From Saururus chinensis (taxonomy: Eukaryota > Streptophyta > Magnoliopsida > Piperales > Saururaceae): 64,000 nt of DNA. The position numbers and the translations under genes were made by a program. The DNA lies in NCBI GenBank assembly GCA_035235625.1, contig CP141142.1:21028995-21092994 (forward strand), read 5' to 3'. Below the pieces are notes generated by a model. That model was given only the letters and a program-made list of their open reading frames with translations. It did no database searches and was not told where the DNA came from. Each line of letters starts with the position of its first letter. Within the stretch, counting starts at the first letter, position 1. Shown one piece after another: positions 11,576 through 22,559 of this stretch.

Positions 11576-13110
11576 TGACAAAACACTACAATTCATCATT
11601 TGAAAAATAAAAATTACAACTCCATAGTGCATAATTAGATTTAGACAGATTATTGAATGTTGACAATGATACTCCCTCTTAATCTATAACTCTCTAATCC
11701 TATTGTGGTGTAGTATTCAACTTGCAATTAACATGCACATCACAAACTATAACATACTCGTATAATATTTTTCTATGAAACAAATAAACACAAAATTTAA
11801 ATATTCAAGTAAGTAAAAGATTAATCAAGTTGTAACAATATCAAGAATTTTCTCTTTGTATGAAGTTAGCCTAGATCTTTTTTTTCAAGCTCTATGTTAG
11901 CTCACTACCCTCAGGATTTAAGGTTTTTTCTAACCCAAATTTCTCCCCATTCTTTTCACAAATAGACAAAAGGAACTCGAGGTAAAGAAGAAAAAAATTG
12001 ACAAAAAACTTGTAAACCAATTTCAAAACACATCTAAAATTAATTTTAGAAGAATCAAGGAAAAAACTTATTGAAAACAAAGTGTGTTGTTTACTATATA
12101 GCATTATCAGGTGTAAACATGCCATCCAAGTTTCAGAATAACACACCATGTGTATCCCATATTAGCATAACATAATCTCATTAGCCACCCGACTAAATAA
12201 TCATAATTTCATTATCTAAAGCCTCATAATAAAAAAAAATGTAAAAGTGTCTTATTTCAAGTCAAACACTATACCATATTATTAAAACAATGATTAGGAT
12301 ATCAATGGATAATATGGTAAAAAACAACTTTTTGCTTCTACTACTTTAGTAAATGAGTATGTTGATAAACTTTCCCCATGCTTGCATTTCATTTTATCAT
12401 TGATTTACATTGAATATGTAAGAAATATAAGCATTGATACTTTTATCTATTTCTTTTGTTGTTATTCTCTATGTACTTTGCCTTCTTCAAAATTTGACTA
12501 TTTTTTTATACATTTGGGCTTTCAATAACGTTTTCTTAGTTCTCATAATCTTACGCTATATATATATTATTCTATGCCTTTTTTAGTGTCAAGGGGATGG
12601 TAGCTTTCACACTAACATTTATCGGGAGCCCTCTCCATCATCTTCATAAGAACTAACTATGAGAATGTTTACATCAAGTGTTCAAAGAAAACATAAACAT
12701 ATCAAATCTCATTCATCATGCAAAGAATTCCAAACTACTCAACTACCTTATACTACATAATAGCGCCAGAGTCGAGAAGTAAAGCAACCATATTATACAT
12801 TTAAGGATAGATGATTTTGAATTCTCATAGTGTGTACTAAGTCTCTAAGCAAATAAAGAGTGCATAAAGAATTATTGTGAATCTTAAAACTTTACTAAAT
12901 TGATATTCAATTAGTCCTCTTGACTTGATATTGCATCATGCATTACATGTGTGACCCATTATGTGCAATACTTCACAATTTAAGTGTGTTCCATATGATA
13001 TATCTATTATATGTTTGAAAACATAAAACTTATTTTTATATTTCTGAACTTTTTTCTTACCAAACTAAAACAAACCAAAAACTTACAAAAAGAAAAAAAT
13101 AGTTTTTGTT
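11576..13110 (-). other. copia-1 region between pol and polypurine tract, no recognisable gene
   Basis: About 1.5 kb of AT-rich DNA. The only sizeable minus-strand frame, 12149-11892 (85 aa), is hydrophobic in the middle (a FFVNFFLLYLEFLLSI stretch) but matches nothing I know. Some copia lineages carry an envelope-like frame here; this could be a remnant, but the sequence does not prove it. The plus strand shows nothing. Confidence 0.4.
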
Positions 13111-14114
13111 ATGTTGGAAACTTGGCCCAATAGCTTTCCTAAGGCTAATAAACCAATTGAAATCCACAGGTTTTGTGAAAATATAAGCTATTGAAACTCT
13201 ATTGTAATATGTTCGAAGTTAACAATTTGATCCTCAACCAAATCTTCAATAAAATGATGTCTAATATCAATATGTTTAGTATGAGAATATTGAACAAGAT
13301 TTTGTGAATTTTAATTAAACTTAAATTATCACAATATAAAGTTATCTTGCCCTGACATATTCCATAATCAAATATATCTTCTGCAATTGATAAAGAGACA
13401 AAATTTTTCTTTTTAATATGCCAAGAAATTAAGCAATTTCCTACTTAAAAGCAACCACTTGAAGTACTCTTTCTATCATCTACATTCCTTGCCCAATCAA
13501 CATCTAAATTTCCCACTAATTCAAAAGTAGTGTCAATTGGGAACCATAAGCAATATCTTGTAGATCCACTCACATATTTTATTATTCTTTTAACATCAAC
13601 CATGTGTGATGCTTTAGGATCATCTTGATATCTAGCACATACTCCTATACTTAAAGCAAATATCTAGATGACTAGTAGTTAAGTGCAAAAGACTATCAAT
13701 CATGCTTCAATACAAAGTTTGCTTAACATATTTACTTGAAACATCTTTACTCATCATAAGAGAAGGAGACATCAGTGTCTTGACATGTTTTGCATCTTAA
13801 TAGTCTAAATTTATTCACTAGCTCTTTAGCAAATTTTGATTATGAGATGAAGATTTGTGAATGAGTTTGTCGTACATGCAAACCAAGAAAATAAGTTAGT
13901 AAACCTTCCATATTCATTTTAAATTCCTTATCTTAGCAAAAGCTTTGACAAGCTTATCATTGGTTGCAAAACTATGTCATCCATATTGATCTATGCCATC
14001 ACCACATGCTTTTCATATTTCTTGATAAACAATGTCTTGCCAACACCACCTCTTGTATAACCCTGCTTTGTAAGATATTGTGTGAGTTTGTCATACCATG
14101 CTCTTGGAGTTTAT
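13111..14114 (-). pseudogene. copia-1 RT C-terminal half and RNase H, broken
   Basis: Minus-strand motifs in order: TPRAWYDKL just after the Reina-1 insertion (about 14090), an RT catalytic box near 13985 read as INMDDIV where YVDDI is expected, RNase H VGNLDVDWARNVDDRKSTSSGC near 13500-13450 (copia RNase H wording), and IFTKPVDFNWFISLRKAIG near 13180, the end of copia pol. Several frame changes separate these. The first half of the domain is at 19476-20100, on the other side of Reina-1. Confidence 0.8.
14110..14114. repeat. Left target site duplication of Reina-1
   Basis: TTTAT precedes the 5' LTR and CTTAT (19471-19475) follows the 3' LTR: a 5-bp duplication with one substitution. Joining the flanks at this site restores a continuous copia RT reading across YGLK-x-TPRAW, which confirms the insertion point independently. 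Confidence 0.7.
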
Positions 14115-14446
14115 TGTTGTGTACGATGATCATACTCTCCTTTATTTTTTTTATTTGCATTGAACTATTTATTTATTATTTTAATAGTTTATTGTTCGTA
14201 CTGTGTTGGTTTAGTTAGTGGCCAGGGCTAGCCGACCCACTAACTGGGTTATCTTATAGGAACCAAACCGGTCTGGTTCAGGTGGCCCGGTTCCCTAGGT
14301 GATCGTCTCCTATATGGGGCGACCCTTGCTTTTGTTGGAGGTTATGCAATTGAAGAACTCTTTATTTTCTCCCCTTTCTCCTTTACTTCTCCCCTTTCCC
14401 TGTGTAGATCTCCTAGGTATCGATTGTGCCTACACCGGGCACATCA
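14115..14446 (+). repeat. Reina-1 5' LTR (332 bp)
   Basis: Starts TGTTGTGTACGATGATC and ends GGGCACATCA. It has the same length as the 3' LTR, with only scattered differences such as TGTAC versus TGCAC near the start and ACCGGGC versus AAGGGGC near the end. Confidence 0.9.
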
Positions 14447-14447
14447 T

Positions 14448-14459
14448 TGGTATTGGAGC
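14448..14459 (+). other. Primer binding site of Reina-1 (initiator Met tRNA type)
   Basis: TGGTATTGGAGC one base after the LTR. The usual plant initiator-Met site is TGGTATCAGAGC, so two bases differ. Reina-2 has TGGTATCCGAGC at the same place. Confidence 0.8.
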
Positions 14460-14476
14460 TCTTGTGATCCCCGGCC

Positions 14477-15860
14477 ATAGCTCGTGGCAAAGAAGTTGTT
14501 GTGCAAGAGGTGCCTTCAGAGAAGGAGGCACCTGAGTCAACGTCAGCGGACAGCCCGAAGGCCAATTTTGCGACTAGCAATGCCAAGCTGTCAAAGCTCA
14601 TTGTGGCGGCGCAAGCTGTTACTACAGATATAGCCAGCATGAAGGTACAAAATGCGCAAATCCTGGCAGCGCGCGTCACTCCCATTCTGCCTGGGCCAGT
14701 CACTGCTACTCCGGAGAAGGGCAGGCCCTAGCAGCCTCCAGAGCCGACCCTTCCCGACCCCCCCAGCTCTGGTCGGCGTCAATGTGGGGGTGTTGCCATA
14801 CCCTGCGCGCTATGGCACTGGCCAGCCAGTGTTGGAAGGAAGACGCCAGACCTGGGACATGCGAGGCACGCCAGGTGTTCGTGAAAATGCTCCCATGATG
14901 TTGCCCCCTCCCAATCAGTTCCACGACGCAGAGGAGGAGTGGGACGAGTATCCTAGGCATGGTGGAGGACAATGAGGGGGCGCTGAACCTCAACTTGTTC
15001 GCCTTCAACTTCCTCGCTACAATGGGGATGATGATCCAGTGGAATGGTTGTATAACGCGAAAAAGTTTTTCGCCTACCAAGGAACAAACTCAGAGGTTGA
15101 GCGGTTGCGCATAGCAACCTTTCACCTGGATGGAGACACATCCGTTTGGTTCCAGAGCTATGAGAAAGAGGTGAACTACCCTACATGGACAGCCTTTTTT
15201 GACGAACTCTGCATTCAGTTTGGGCCTAATGAGTTCCAGGATTTTAACGAGATGCTTTCATCCCTGTGCCAGACTACCACCGTCCGTACATACTATACCG
15301 ATTTCATGAAGGTAGCCAACCGGTTTCCAGATTGGCCGGTGGCCGCCCTGGTGGGCACATTCAAGCGCGGCCTCAAGCCTGAAATTTCGGAGGAGATGCT
15401 GCATTTTCCATGTGCCAACATGCGGGACGTGGTGTGCCACACTCGCATCGAAGAGGAAAAATTGGCCAGACAGTGCAGGGGAGGGCGGCTTGGACCATTG
15501 GCTCGGTATGCTCTCAGCGCCAATCCCTTGACCACGCCCCCCAACATTTCCACACCTGGCCACCCCAACTAGCCGACCGCTCTAGTAGGTTCGCTTGTAC
15601 AACGCCTCACACTGGCTCAAATGGAGGAACGCCGTTCGAAGGGATTATGCTTCCGATGTGATGAGAAATTTGTTCCCGGGCATCGATGTTCTGTCAAGGG
15701 TAGTCCGCTAGTGGAGGAAATTGATGATGATGGTGAGGGAACAGAGGGTTCTGCACCCTTGGCATCGAAGGAGGTCTTACCTGAGATCTCAGTTTATGCT
15801 TTTTCAGGGGCATTTACTCCTCGCAAGATGCGAGTACAAGGGTACCTCAAGTGGCAATAG
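14477..15860 (+). pseudogene. Reina-1 gag with zinc knuckle, broken
   Basis: The expected start codon reads ATA (14477-14479) where Reina-2 has ATG in the same context. The N-terminal part runs to a stop at 14731 and the frame then shifts. The capsid-like core is the open piece 15039-15572, with AYQGTNSEVERLRIATFHL, SVWFQSYEKEV and CIQFGPNEFQDFNEML, a Retrotrans_gag signature. A further piece, 15621-15860, has the knuckle CFRCDEKFVPGHRC (C-x2-C-x6-H-x-C), then an acidic linker. Gag packages element RNA. Frameshifts near 14640-15000 and 15570-15620 break it. Confidence 0.85.
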
Positions 15861-16455
15861 GTAGCTATCTTGATCGACAGTGGTTCTACTCATAATTTTA
15901 TTAATGACAAGGTCGGCCACTGGCTTGGTTGTTTTGTATCAGATTCTAAGCCCTTTGACGTGCTAATTGGGGATGGCTAGCACCTCAGGAGCAATGGGGT
16001 GTGTGCGCAGGTCACCTTGTCTGTCCAGGGCCACTCATTTGTCACTGATCTTTTCTTGTTACCTACCAAAGTGGTGGACATTGTGTTAGGTGTACAGTGG
16101 CTACAGGAGCTTGGCAATGTCGTTTGGAACTTTCATGAGATGTGGATGGATTTTGAGCTCCAGAGGCAGTGCATCCGGTTGGAAGGCTCTAGGCCAGACA
16201 CTCTCCTCTCCGCCCTTCCTGCGAGCACCATGTTCTGGTTTGCCCCCCAAGGGCTCTTGTTGCAGCAGCGTGCAGCCTTCAAGGTGTCTCAGGACAGCAT
16301 GCCGGCCGATCTCCAGGAGTTATTGACCAGCCACCTGGACTTGTTCGCTGAGCCGCAAGTTCTTCCTCCTGCCCGCTCTCATGACCATCAGATTACTATC
16401 ATGCCTGGAGCAGCCCCAACCAATGTGCAACCGTATTCGTACCCACACATTTAGA
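15861..16455 (+). pseudogene. Reina-1 aspartic protease and linker, broken
   Basis: After a TAG at 15858 the frame continues VAILIDSGSTHNFINDKVG. The DSG at 15876 is the intact retropepsin active-site triplet and THNFI is its usual follow-on. The next piece, 15999-16454, carries FVTDLFLLPTKVVDIVLGVQ, the flap and C-terminal region, and the pre-RT linker ending at PHI followed by TAG. A further TAG sits at about 15978. Confidence 0.85.
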
Positions 16456-16473
16456 AGTCTGAGATTGAGTGAC

Positions 16474-17640
16474 TCGTGGCAGATATGCTTCAGGCTAGGA
16501 TTATCAGGCCTAGTACGAGTTCCTACTCGTCACCGGTGTTACTTGTATGGAAGAAGGACGGTACATGGCGTTTCTGTGTTGACTACCGCGCCCTGAATGT
16601 CGTCACTATTAAAGACAAATATCCCATTCCAGTGATTGAAGAGTTGTTGGATGAGTTGATAGGCGCCACATATCCCATTCGTTTGGGTTATCATCAGATC
16701 CGGATGAAGACCGACGATGTGCACAAAATTGCCTTTCGGACTCATGACGGCCATTTCAAGTTCCTTGTTATGACGTTTGGATTGACTAATGCCCCCTCCA
16801 CATTCTAGTGCCTTATGAACGACCTCTTCCAACCCTTCCTGTGCCGTTATATATTGGTATTATTTGATGATATTCTGGTGTATAGCCAGTCATGGACGGA
16901 GCACTTGACACACCTCAGGTCTGTCTTCTCTATTTAACGAGACAACTCTATATTTCTTAAACGTTGGAAGTGCTCTTTTGGCAGTCAGCGGTGGATTATT
17001 TAGGCCATATTATCTCGGGGAATGGTGTTGCCACCAATCCAGCCAAGGCGACCGCCATGATGTCTTGGCCCACACCCCAATGTGTTTGGGCGCTCCTTGG
17101 GTTTTTGGGCCTCACCGGGTACTATCGGCGGTTCATTAGTAGATATGGGGAGTTGGCTCCTCCTCTGACAGTGCTGCTCAAAAGGGGGGCCTTTGCTTGG
17201 ACTGCGGCTACTCAAGAGGCCTTCGATGGGCTAAAAGCTATGGTCTCTGCCCTAGTCTTGATTTTGCCTGATTTCAGCCGCCCTTTTGTGGTCAAGATGG
17301 ATGCATCGGATGTGGGGCTGGGGGCGGTTCTTTTATAGGACAAGCATCCCATTGCCTATTTCAGCAAGGCTCTGGTGGGCTGCTCCTTGTCCCTGTCTGT
17401 GTATGAGAAGGAAATGCTGGCCATCATCCATGCGGTTACCAAGTGACGGCCCTACTTATTGGGTTGTCGGTTCCTAATTCGCACAGACCATCAGCCACTG
17501 ATGTATTTCTTGGAACAGCGGGTGCCAACTCCATCTCAGTAGCGGTGGGTCAGTAAACTTCTGGGCTATGATTATGAGGTTGTTTATAAGAAGGGTTCGG
17601 AGAACACAATGGCCGACGCTCTCTCTCACATACCTTTCCT
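16474..17640 (+). pseudogene. Reina-1 reverse transcriptase and RNase H, broken
   Basis: The RT fingers start at about 16476 with [20 protein letters not shown]. The palm includes [20 protein letters not shown] and [12 protein letters not shown]; the catalytic box FDDILVYS lies near 16865. GFLGLTGYYRRFISRYGELA (thumb) is near 17100, and RNase H begins with VVKMDASDVGLGAVLL near 17290 and reaches FLIRTDHQPLMYFLEQRVP near 17500. Stops are at about 16807, 16935, 17336, 17443 and 17539. Catalytic residues of RT are present, but the reading frame is not open. Confidence 0.9.
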
Positions 17641-19122
17641 TGGTTCTTGCTTGACCTTCTCCATGTTATCATGTCCATTTATTGAGGAGTTGAAGCAGGC
17701 CGACATTGATGATGCTTCGATGCAGGCTCTGATTGTTGCCCTCAAGACCAATCCTGCTGCTCGCTCATTTTATGCTTGGCAGGATGACCACCTGTTTTGG
17801 AAGGACCGGTTGTGGGTTCCTAATGTCGCTGATCTTCGCTGCTGCATTATTTCTCATTTCCACGACTCTCCAGTGGCCGGTCATGAGGGGGCTTTCCGCA
17901 CCTATAAGAGGGTCAGCTAGAGTTTCTTATGGTTGGGGGTTTGCCGGGCAGTTCATGAGTATGTGACCGCTTGTGATACTTGTCAGAGAGCCAAGGCAGC
18001 CATGACTTCTCCCGCCGGTTTGCTCCAACCCCTGCCCATTCTGGATAAGGTCTGGGAGGATATCTCGATGGACTTTGTTGAGGCCTTGCCTCTGGTGCAT
18101 GGCAAGTTAGTGATCATGGTTGTGGTCGACCGTCTATCAAAGTATGCTCATTTCTGTGTGTTGGGACATCCTTTCACTGCTATGACCATGGCTGACCCTT
18201 ATGTATGAGAGGTGGCGAAGCTTCGTGGTATGCCTCACACTATTGTTTCTGATCGTGATCATATATTCATTTCTCAGTTTTTGTGGGAGTTCTTTGCTTT
18301 ACAGGGTACTTCGCTTCATATGATCACTGCTTATCACCTGTAGACAGACGGGCAGACTGAAGTGGTTAATCGTTGTCTAGAGCAATACCTGCGGTGTTTT
18401 ACGATGACGCAGCCTCGCTGCTGGCTTCAGCTTCTTCCATGGGTGGAGTGGTCCTATAACACCGCATATCACACGTGTGCGGGCTTCACTCCTTTTGAGG
18501 TGTTGTATGGCCACCCCCCACCAACGATCTTGTCTTATGTACCTCATCGCTCTTCTGTGGCTGAGGTGGATTATATGCTCCAAACTTGCGATGAGGTATT
18601 GCGTCAGTTGAAGATGAATTTGGCTGCGGCTCAAAACCGGATGAAACAACTCTATGATGGCCGCCGTATTGATTGGGAGTTTCAAGTGGGTAACTTGGTT
18701 TATGTTTCTGTTTTGCTACAGCGCCAAACTTCTTTGTTTCAGCCTGAGCACTCCAAGCTCACCCCCAATTCCATGGTCCCTATCCTGTGGAGGCGCACGT
18801 TGGTCTGGTCGCTTACTGCCTCACATTGCCGCTTGACTCCGTGGTTCATCTGGTGATTCATGTGTCCCGTCTTCGCAGGCTTGTGGGTGACAGGTCTTTG
18901 GCTGTGGGTGCTCCTCCTCCACCCATGATGGGTCCAGTTACGCCATCAGACCCGGCTCTTGCATCTGTGCTTGAGAAATGGCAGGTCCGTTGTTTGGGTC
19001 GCATTGTTACTGAGGTCTTGATTTCATGGTGGGGTCAGCCGTTGGAGGACGCTACATGGATGTCTGAGGACGAGTTTTTGTCTCATTTTCCAGCATGGTC
19101 ACCTTGCGGTCAAGGCGAATAG
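17641..19122 (+). pseudogene. Reina-1 integrase and chromodomain, broken
   Basis: The HHCC zinc domain is visible as HFHDSPVAGHEGAFRTYKR and CDTCQRAKAA. The DDE core is SMDFVEALP (first Asp), TIVSDRD (second Asp) and TDGQTEVVNRCLE (Glu). The GPY-like linker region and a chromodomain follow, ending VLISWWGQPLEDATWMSEDE near 19080. Stops are at about 17918 (TAG), 18206 (TGA) and 18341 (TAG). A frame change occurs near 18770. The polypurine-like CGGAAGCGTGGTGG lies at about 19122-19136 before the LTR. Confidence 0.88.
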
Positions 19123-19138
19123 CGGAAGCGTGGTGGTG

Positions 19139-19470
19139 TGTTGTGCACGATGATCATACTCTCCTTTATTATTTTTATTTGCATTGAACTATTTATTCAT
19201 TATTGTAATAGTTTATTGTTCGTACTATGTTGGTTCAGTTAGTGGCCCGGGTTAGCCGACCCACTAACTGGGTTATCTTATAGGAACCGGACCAGTCTGG
19301 TTCAAGTTGCCCAGTTCCCTAGGTGGTCGTCTCCTATATGGGGCGGCCCTTTCTTTTGTTGGAGGTTATGCAATTGAAGAACTCTTTACTTTCTCCCCTT
19401 TCTCCTTTACTTCTCCCCTTTCCCTGTGTAGATCTCCTAGGTACCGATTGTGCCTACAAGGGGCACATCA
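19139..19470 (+). repeat. Reina-1 3' LTR (332 bp)
   Basis: Starts TGTTGTGCACGATGATC and ends GGGCACATCA, followed by the target copy CTTAT. Near-identity to the 5' LTR along its whole length supports one insertion event. Confidence 0.9.
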
Positions 19471-19475
19471 CTTAT

Positions 19476-20809
19476 TTCAACCCATACAAAGCTTTCTTCA
19501 ACTTATTTACAAAATCTGGATGGTGAAGGTCAACAAAACTCTTAGGTTGCTCAACATAGACTTCCTCTTTCAAGATTCCATTCAGAAAAGCACTCTTGAC
19601 ATCCATTTAATATACCTTGAATTTTAAATGACAAGCCATAGCAAGAATTAATCTATAGATTCAAGTCTAGCAATAGGAGAAAATGTTTTATCAAAATCAT
19701 TCTCTTCTACCTATGTGTGACCTTGAGCAACTAATCTTGCTTTGTTTCTTACCACATTACCTTTTTCATTTATTATGTTCTTGTAAATCCACTTTGTACA
19801 TAACACATTGCATTGTTTAGGTTTAGGGACAAGAAACCAAACATCATTCTTTATAAATTTACCTAGTTCCTCTTACATTACATTAATCAATTTTCATCCT
19901 GAAGAGCTACATCAATTTTCTTTTGTTATGTAAGAGACACATAATAAGAAAATTTTATTTGTTCTTCCAATTGATATCTTATTCTCACTCCTTCATATAT
20001 GTCACCAATATTATTGGTTTCAAGATGGTCTTTTTGAACCCAATTATGTACTTGATCAGATTGAACTTGTGGTTCTTACTCTTCTTAATGAGCCTTTCAT
20101 GTGTATGATCATCATCATGGACATCCACCTGTGTTCTTTTTGCTTTGAATTACTAAAATATTAGGTGAATCATCATAATCATAACAATCGTCAACTTTTT
20201 GTATTCCTTTCTCACTGTGAATCTTTTGATTTTCAATGATTTGTGAATCAATGACTACCACACTAGAAGATTCCATAATAGTTTGAGTTCTTTTATTAAA
20301 AACCATATATGCCCTACTTGTCAAAGAATATCTCAGAAAAATTTCATCTATCACTTCTACTATAAAAATTTCCTAAGGTTTCCTTATCTCTGAAGATGAA
20401 ACTTCCAAAGACTCTAAAGTGTATGACAATGGGATTTTAACCTTTCCACAACTCATAAGGTGTTTGGACTGTACCAAGCTTTAAATGAACTCTATTAAGG
20501 GTGTATGTGGTTGTGATCATAGCTTCTACCAAAAGTGTTTTGCTAAATTGTTCTAATTAATCATCACCCTAGCCATTTCCTGAATAGTCTTATTATTCCT
20601 TTCTGCTACTCCATTTTGTTGAGGGGTTTTAGGAGTTAAGAACTCATGGTGAATCCCATTTTTTAATAAAACCTCTATAAACCTGTAGTCTATAAATTCA
20701 CCACCTCTGTCACTTCTAATGGATTTGAAGTTCAAGGAACTCTTATTTAAAATAGATTGATTTCTACTCGAATCAGCACATATACCCTCAATTAGTCACA
20801 CAGTGGTAT
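19476..20809 (-). pseudogene. copia-1 integrase and RT N-terminal half, broken
   Basis: From high to low coordinates on the minus strand: integrase core 20735-20553 with IRSDRGGEFIDYRF and TPQQNGVAERNNKTIQEMAR, the copia DDE region containing the second Asp and the Glu; the 20354-20115 piece with FLRYSLTSRAYMVFNKRT, the copia integrase C-terminal wording; then RT near 19600-19500 with [20 protein letters not shown] and [10 protein letters not shown], cut by Reina-1. The integrase N-terminus is lost at 20810 to the Athila-1 LTR. Frameshifts lie between the pieces. Confidence 0.85.
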
Positions 20810-22241
20810 TGATAAGTATGAAATCTATATCTATTTTATATGCCTTTTTACCTTATTTGCTAGTATAGATTAGGTTAATTTAGAGTTAGTTATGATTTAT
20901 TTAGATTAAGATAGATATTAGTATTTTAGTTTAATTATTAATAATTTTGTAGTTATTAGTAGTTTAGATGTGTATTTAAATCAAGTTGGAGTTTTAATTA
21001 CATTATACATGTTTAAAGTATGATATTTTATATTTTGTAGGAAAAATGCACTTATCGAGGTACTTGGATGATGTTTGAAATAGTTCAAAATAGTCTTGAC
21101 ATGCTTTAAAGTGATTTGGACAACGTTTCAGAGTTATAAACAAGTTAGAAACTAATATGGACACGAAGAAAAGCTTAATGAATAAAATATGGACTGTCCA
21201 GGAAAACTGTCCAGATTGCAGAAACACTGTAGCCGTTCGAACGGACTGCAGGGCATTCGAATGGGATAACGTGATTTTGAAGAAAAACTCAGTATAAGCA
21301 TTCGAACGGGCATGCAGGGCGTTCGAACGGCATAACGCGTAGTTTCCTTGTTTGACCCAAATTTTAATCCTTTTCATATTGGACTTTTTCCTACGGAACT
21401 TATGCCTATAAAAAAACATATTTGGCTCAAAATTAGGGGATTCTAGTAGATTTTATGAAGAGAAAAAGGAAAAAGAAGATAGAAGAGCACTCAAAGCTTT
21501 TAATGGAGATTCAAGTGCTTTCTTCTACAATGGAAGGCTAGACTTTTCTTTTACTTAGGAGTTGATGAAGCTATAGATAAGTTTCAGTTTCTTTTCTTTT
21601 TAATTTAGATCTCAGTTGTGAATGATGACAATTGTATGATATGGATTTTCTTTTTAATGGAAGAGCTTTTCATGTTTATTCAAGTCTATGTTGATTTATT
21701 GTCTTGTAGATGATAGATTGATATGGTTTTGATATTTGCATCGATTCTAATTTTTGTGATTTAGATGAGATGTTCATACAATAGTTTTAATGTTCAGATA
21801 ATTAATGACTTAGATGAGTTATACTAAGATTAGACGGGTCATGCCTATAGCTAGTTTAGTGTAGATGATCCGTGCTATTGTCGAAGATAGTTCATGCCAT
21901 GAAAGTTAATTAATGATTCTTTTTGAAGTAATTCTAGCTTGTAGCTGAGAATACTTGTTCATATTCACACTAGATTTAGATTAAAAGTTAAGGAATTGTT
22001 ATGGTTCTATAGTGGATTCAATTTCCTAAGTAATTTCCATCATATTAATCTCTTTATTTTAAACTAGTTGATTCCTTTCTTTTGCTTAATTTAAGTTTAA
22101 GTTTGTTTTAGTTTTTAATCAGCAAATTCCTCTTTAGATTTAGTAATAATTCATCCGTCCCTGAGGTTCGACAACCCTTAAATACTTATCCAAGTACAAT
22201 TTACCTTGTACACTTACAAAGGGTTTAATTATAAATGATCA
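20810..22241 (+). repeat. Athila-1 5' LTR
   Basis: Starts TGATAAGTATGAAATC and ends AAATGATCA, followed by AGTTT and the primer site. Both ends follow the TG...CA rule, and the copia integrase homology stops at the left end. No gene is inside; the minus open frame at 21419-21003 has no known domain. Confidence 0.75.
21230..21416 (+). promoter_or_regulatory. Athila-1 LTR promoter with TTCGAA palindromes
   Basis: Four near-copies of CCGTTCGAACGG lie between 21230 and 21335; the first is a perfect 12-bp palindrome. A TATA box (CCTATAAAAAAAC) follows at 21405-21416. The same TTCGAA words recur upstream of a TATA-like box in an LTR at 33691-33825. A role in transcription is inferred. Confidence 0.5.
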
Positions 22242-22247
22242 AGTTTT

Positions 22248-22265
22248 TGGCGCCGTTGCCGGGGA
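22248..22265 (+). other. Primer binding site of Athila-1 (Asp tRNA)
   Basis: TGGCGCCGTTGCCGGGGA, the established Athila primer site complementary to the 3' end of Asp tRNA. Confidence 0.9.
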
Positions 22266-22559
22266 CGGTGTTGATTTGTTACTCAATTAGTATTAGGATA
22301 ATTCTATTTAATTTAGATTCAGTTTACTTTAGTTTTTAGGTGAATTCTTAGCTTCTTACCTTCTTTTAATTTGATCTTGTAGGCAGAGTTGAAGATCGTG
22401 CTCTCTACACTTGTGGCCACAAGTGGACATCGATAAGCATAGTGCTTTTCTTCGGTTTGCAAGATCCTTTTCTCCCTTTATTTTTAGTTCTTTTCTTAGT
22501 TTTTGTTTATTCTTCCCCTTTTTATACTTAAAATTGTGTGGTGTGTTTGTAGTGTATAC

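Larger units (their letters stand above)
14115..19470 (+). mobile_element. Reina-1: complete Ty3/gypsy chromovirus inserted in copia-1 RT
   Basis: Two 332-bp LTRs (14115-14446, 19139-19470) flank a 4.7 kb interior with a primer binding site, gag with a zinc knuckle, protease, RT, RNase H, integrase and a C-terminal chromodomain, all on the plus strand. Total 5356 bp. Short LTRs, compact size and chromodomain suit the Reina group; the lineage name is inferred. The element is structurally complete but coding-dead, with about ten stop codons in the pol frame and frameshifts in gag. The same family occurs at 41217 (Reina-2) and 61645 (Reina-3). It interrupts the copia RT at the YGLK motif. Confidence 0.9.
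9060..20809 (-). mobile_element. copia-1: Ty1/copia element split by three insertions
   Basis: On the minus strand the parts are: integrase (20760-20100), reverse transcriptase (19900-19476, continuing at 14114-13600), RNase H ending near 13111, a long untranslated 3' region, a polypurine tract at 11554-11570 and a 3' LTR 11553-9060. Integrase before RT is diagnostic of Ty1/copia. A hAT-like transposon (9517-10922) splits the LTR and Reina-1 (14115-19470) splits RT. Athila-1, beginning at 20810, truncates integrase. Gag, protease and the 5' LTR are not visible, so no target duplication can be checked. The element entered Tekay-1 gag at 9059. Confidence 0.85.

Noticed and set aside
11892-12149. 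Envelope-like gene in copia-1
   Set aside because: The 85-aa frame is hydrophobic in the middle but has no recognisable envelope feature and no supporting context beyond position.
14299-18836. Many short frames on both strands within Reina-1
   Set aside because: Out-of-frame shadows of gag and pol; only frames carrying conserved retroelement motifs in order were kept.
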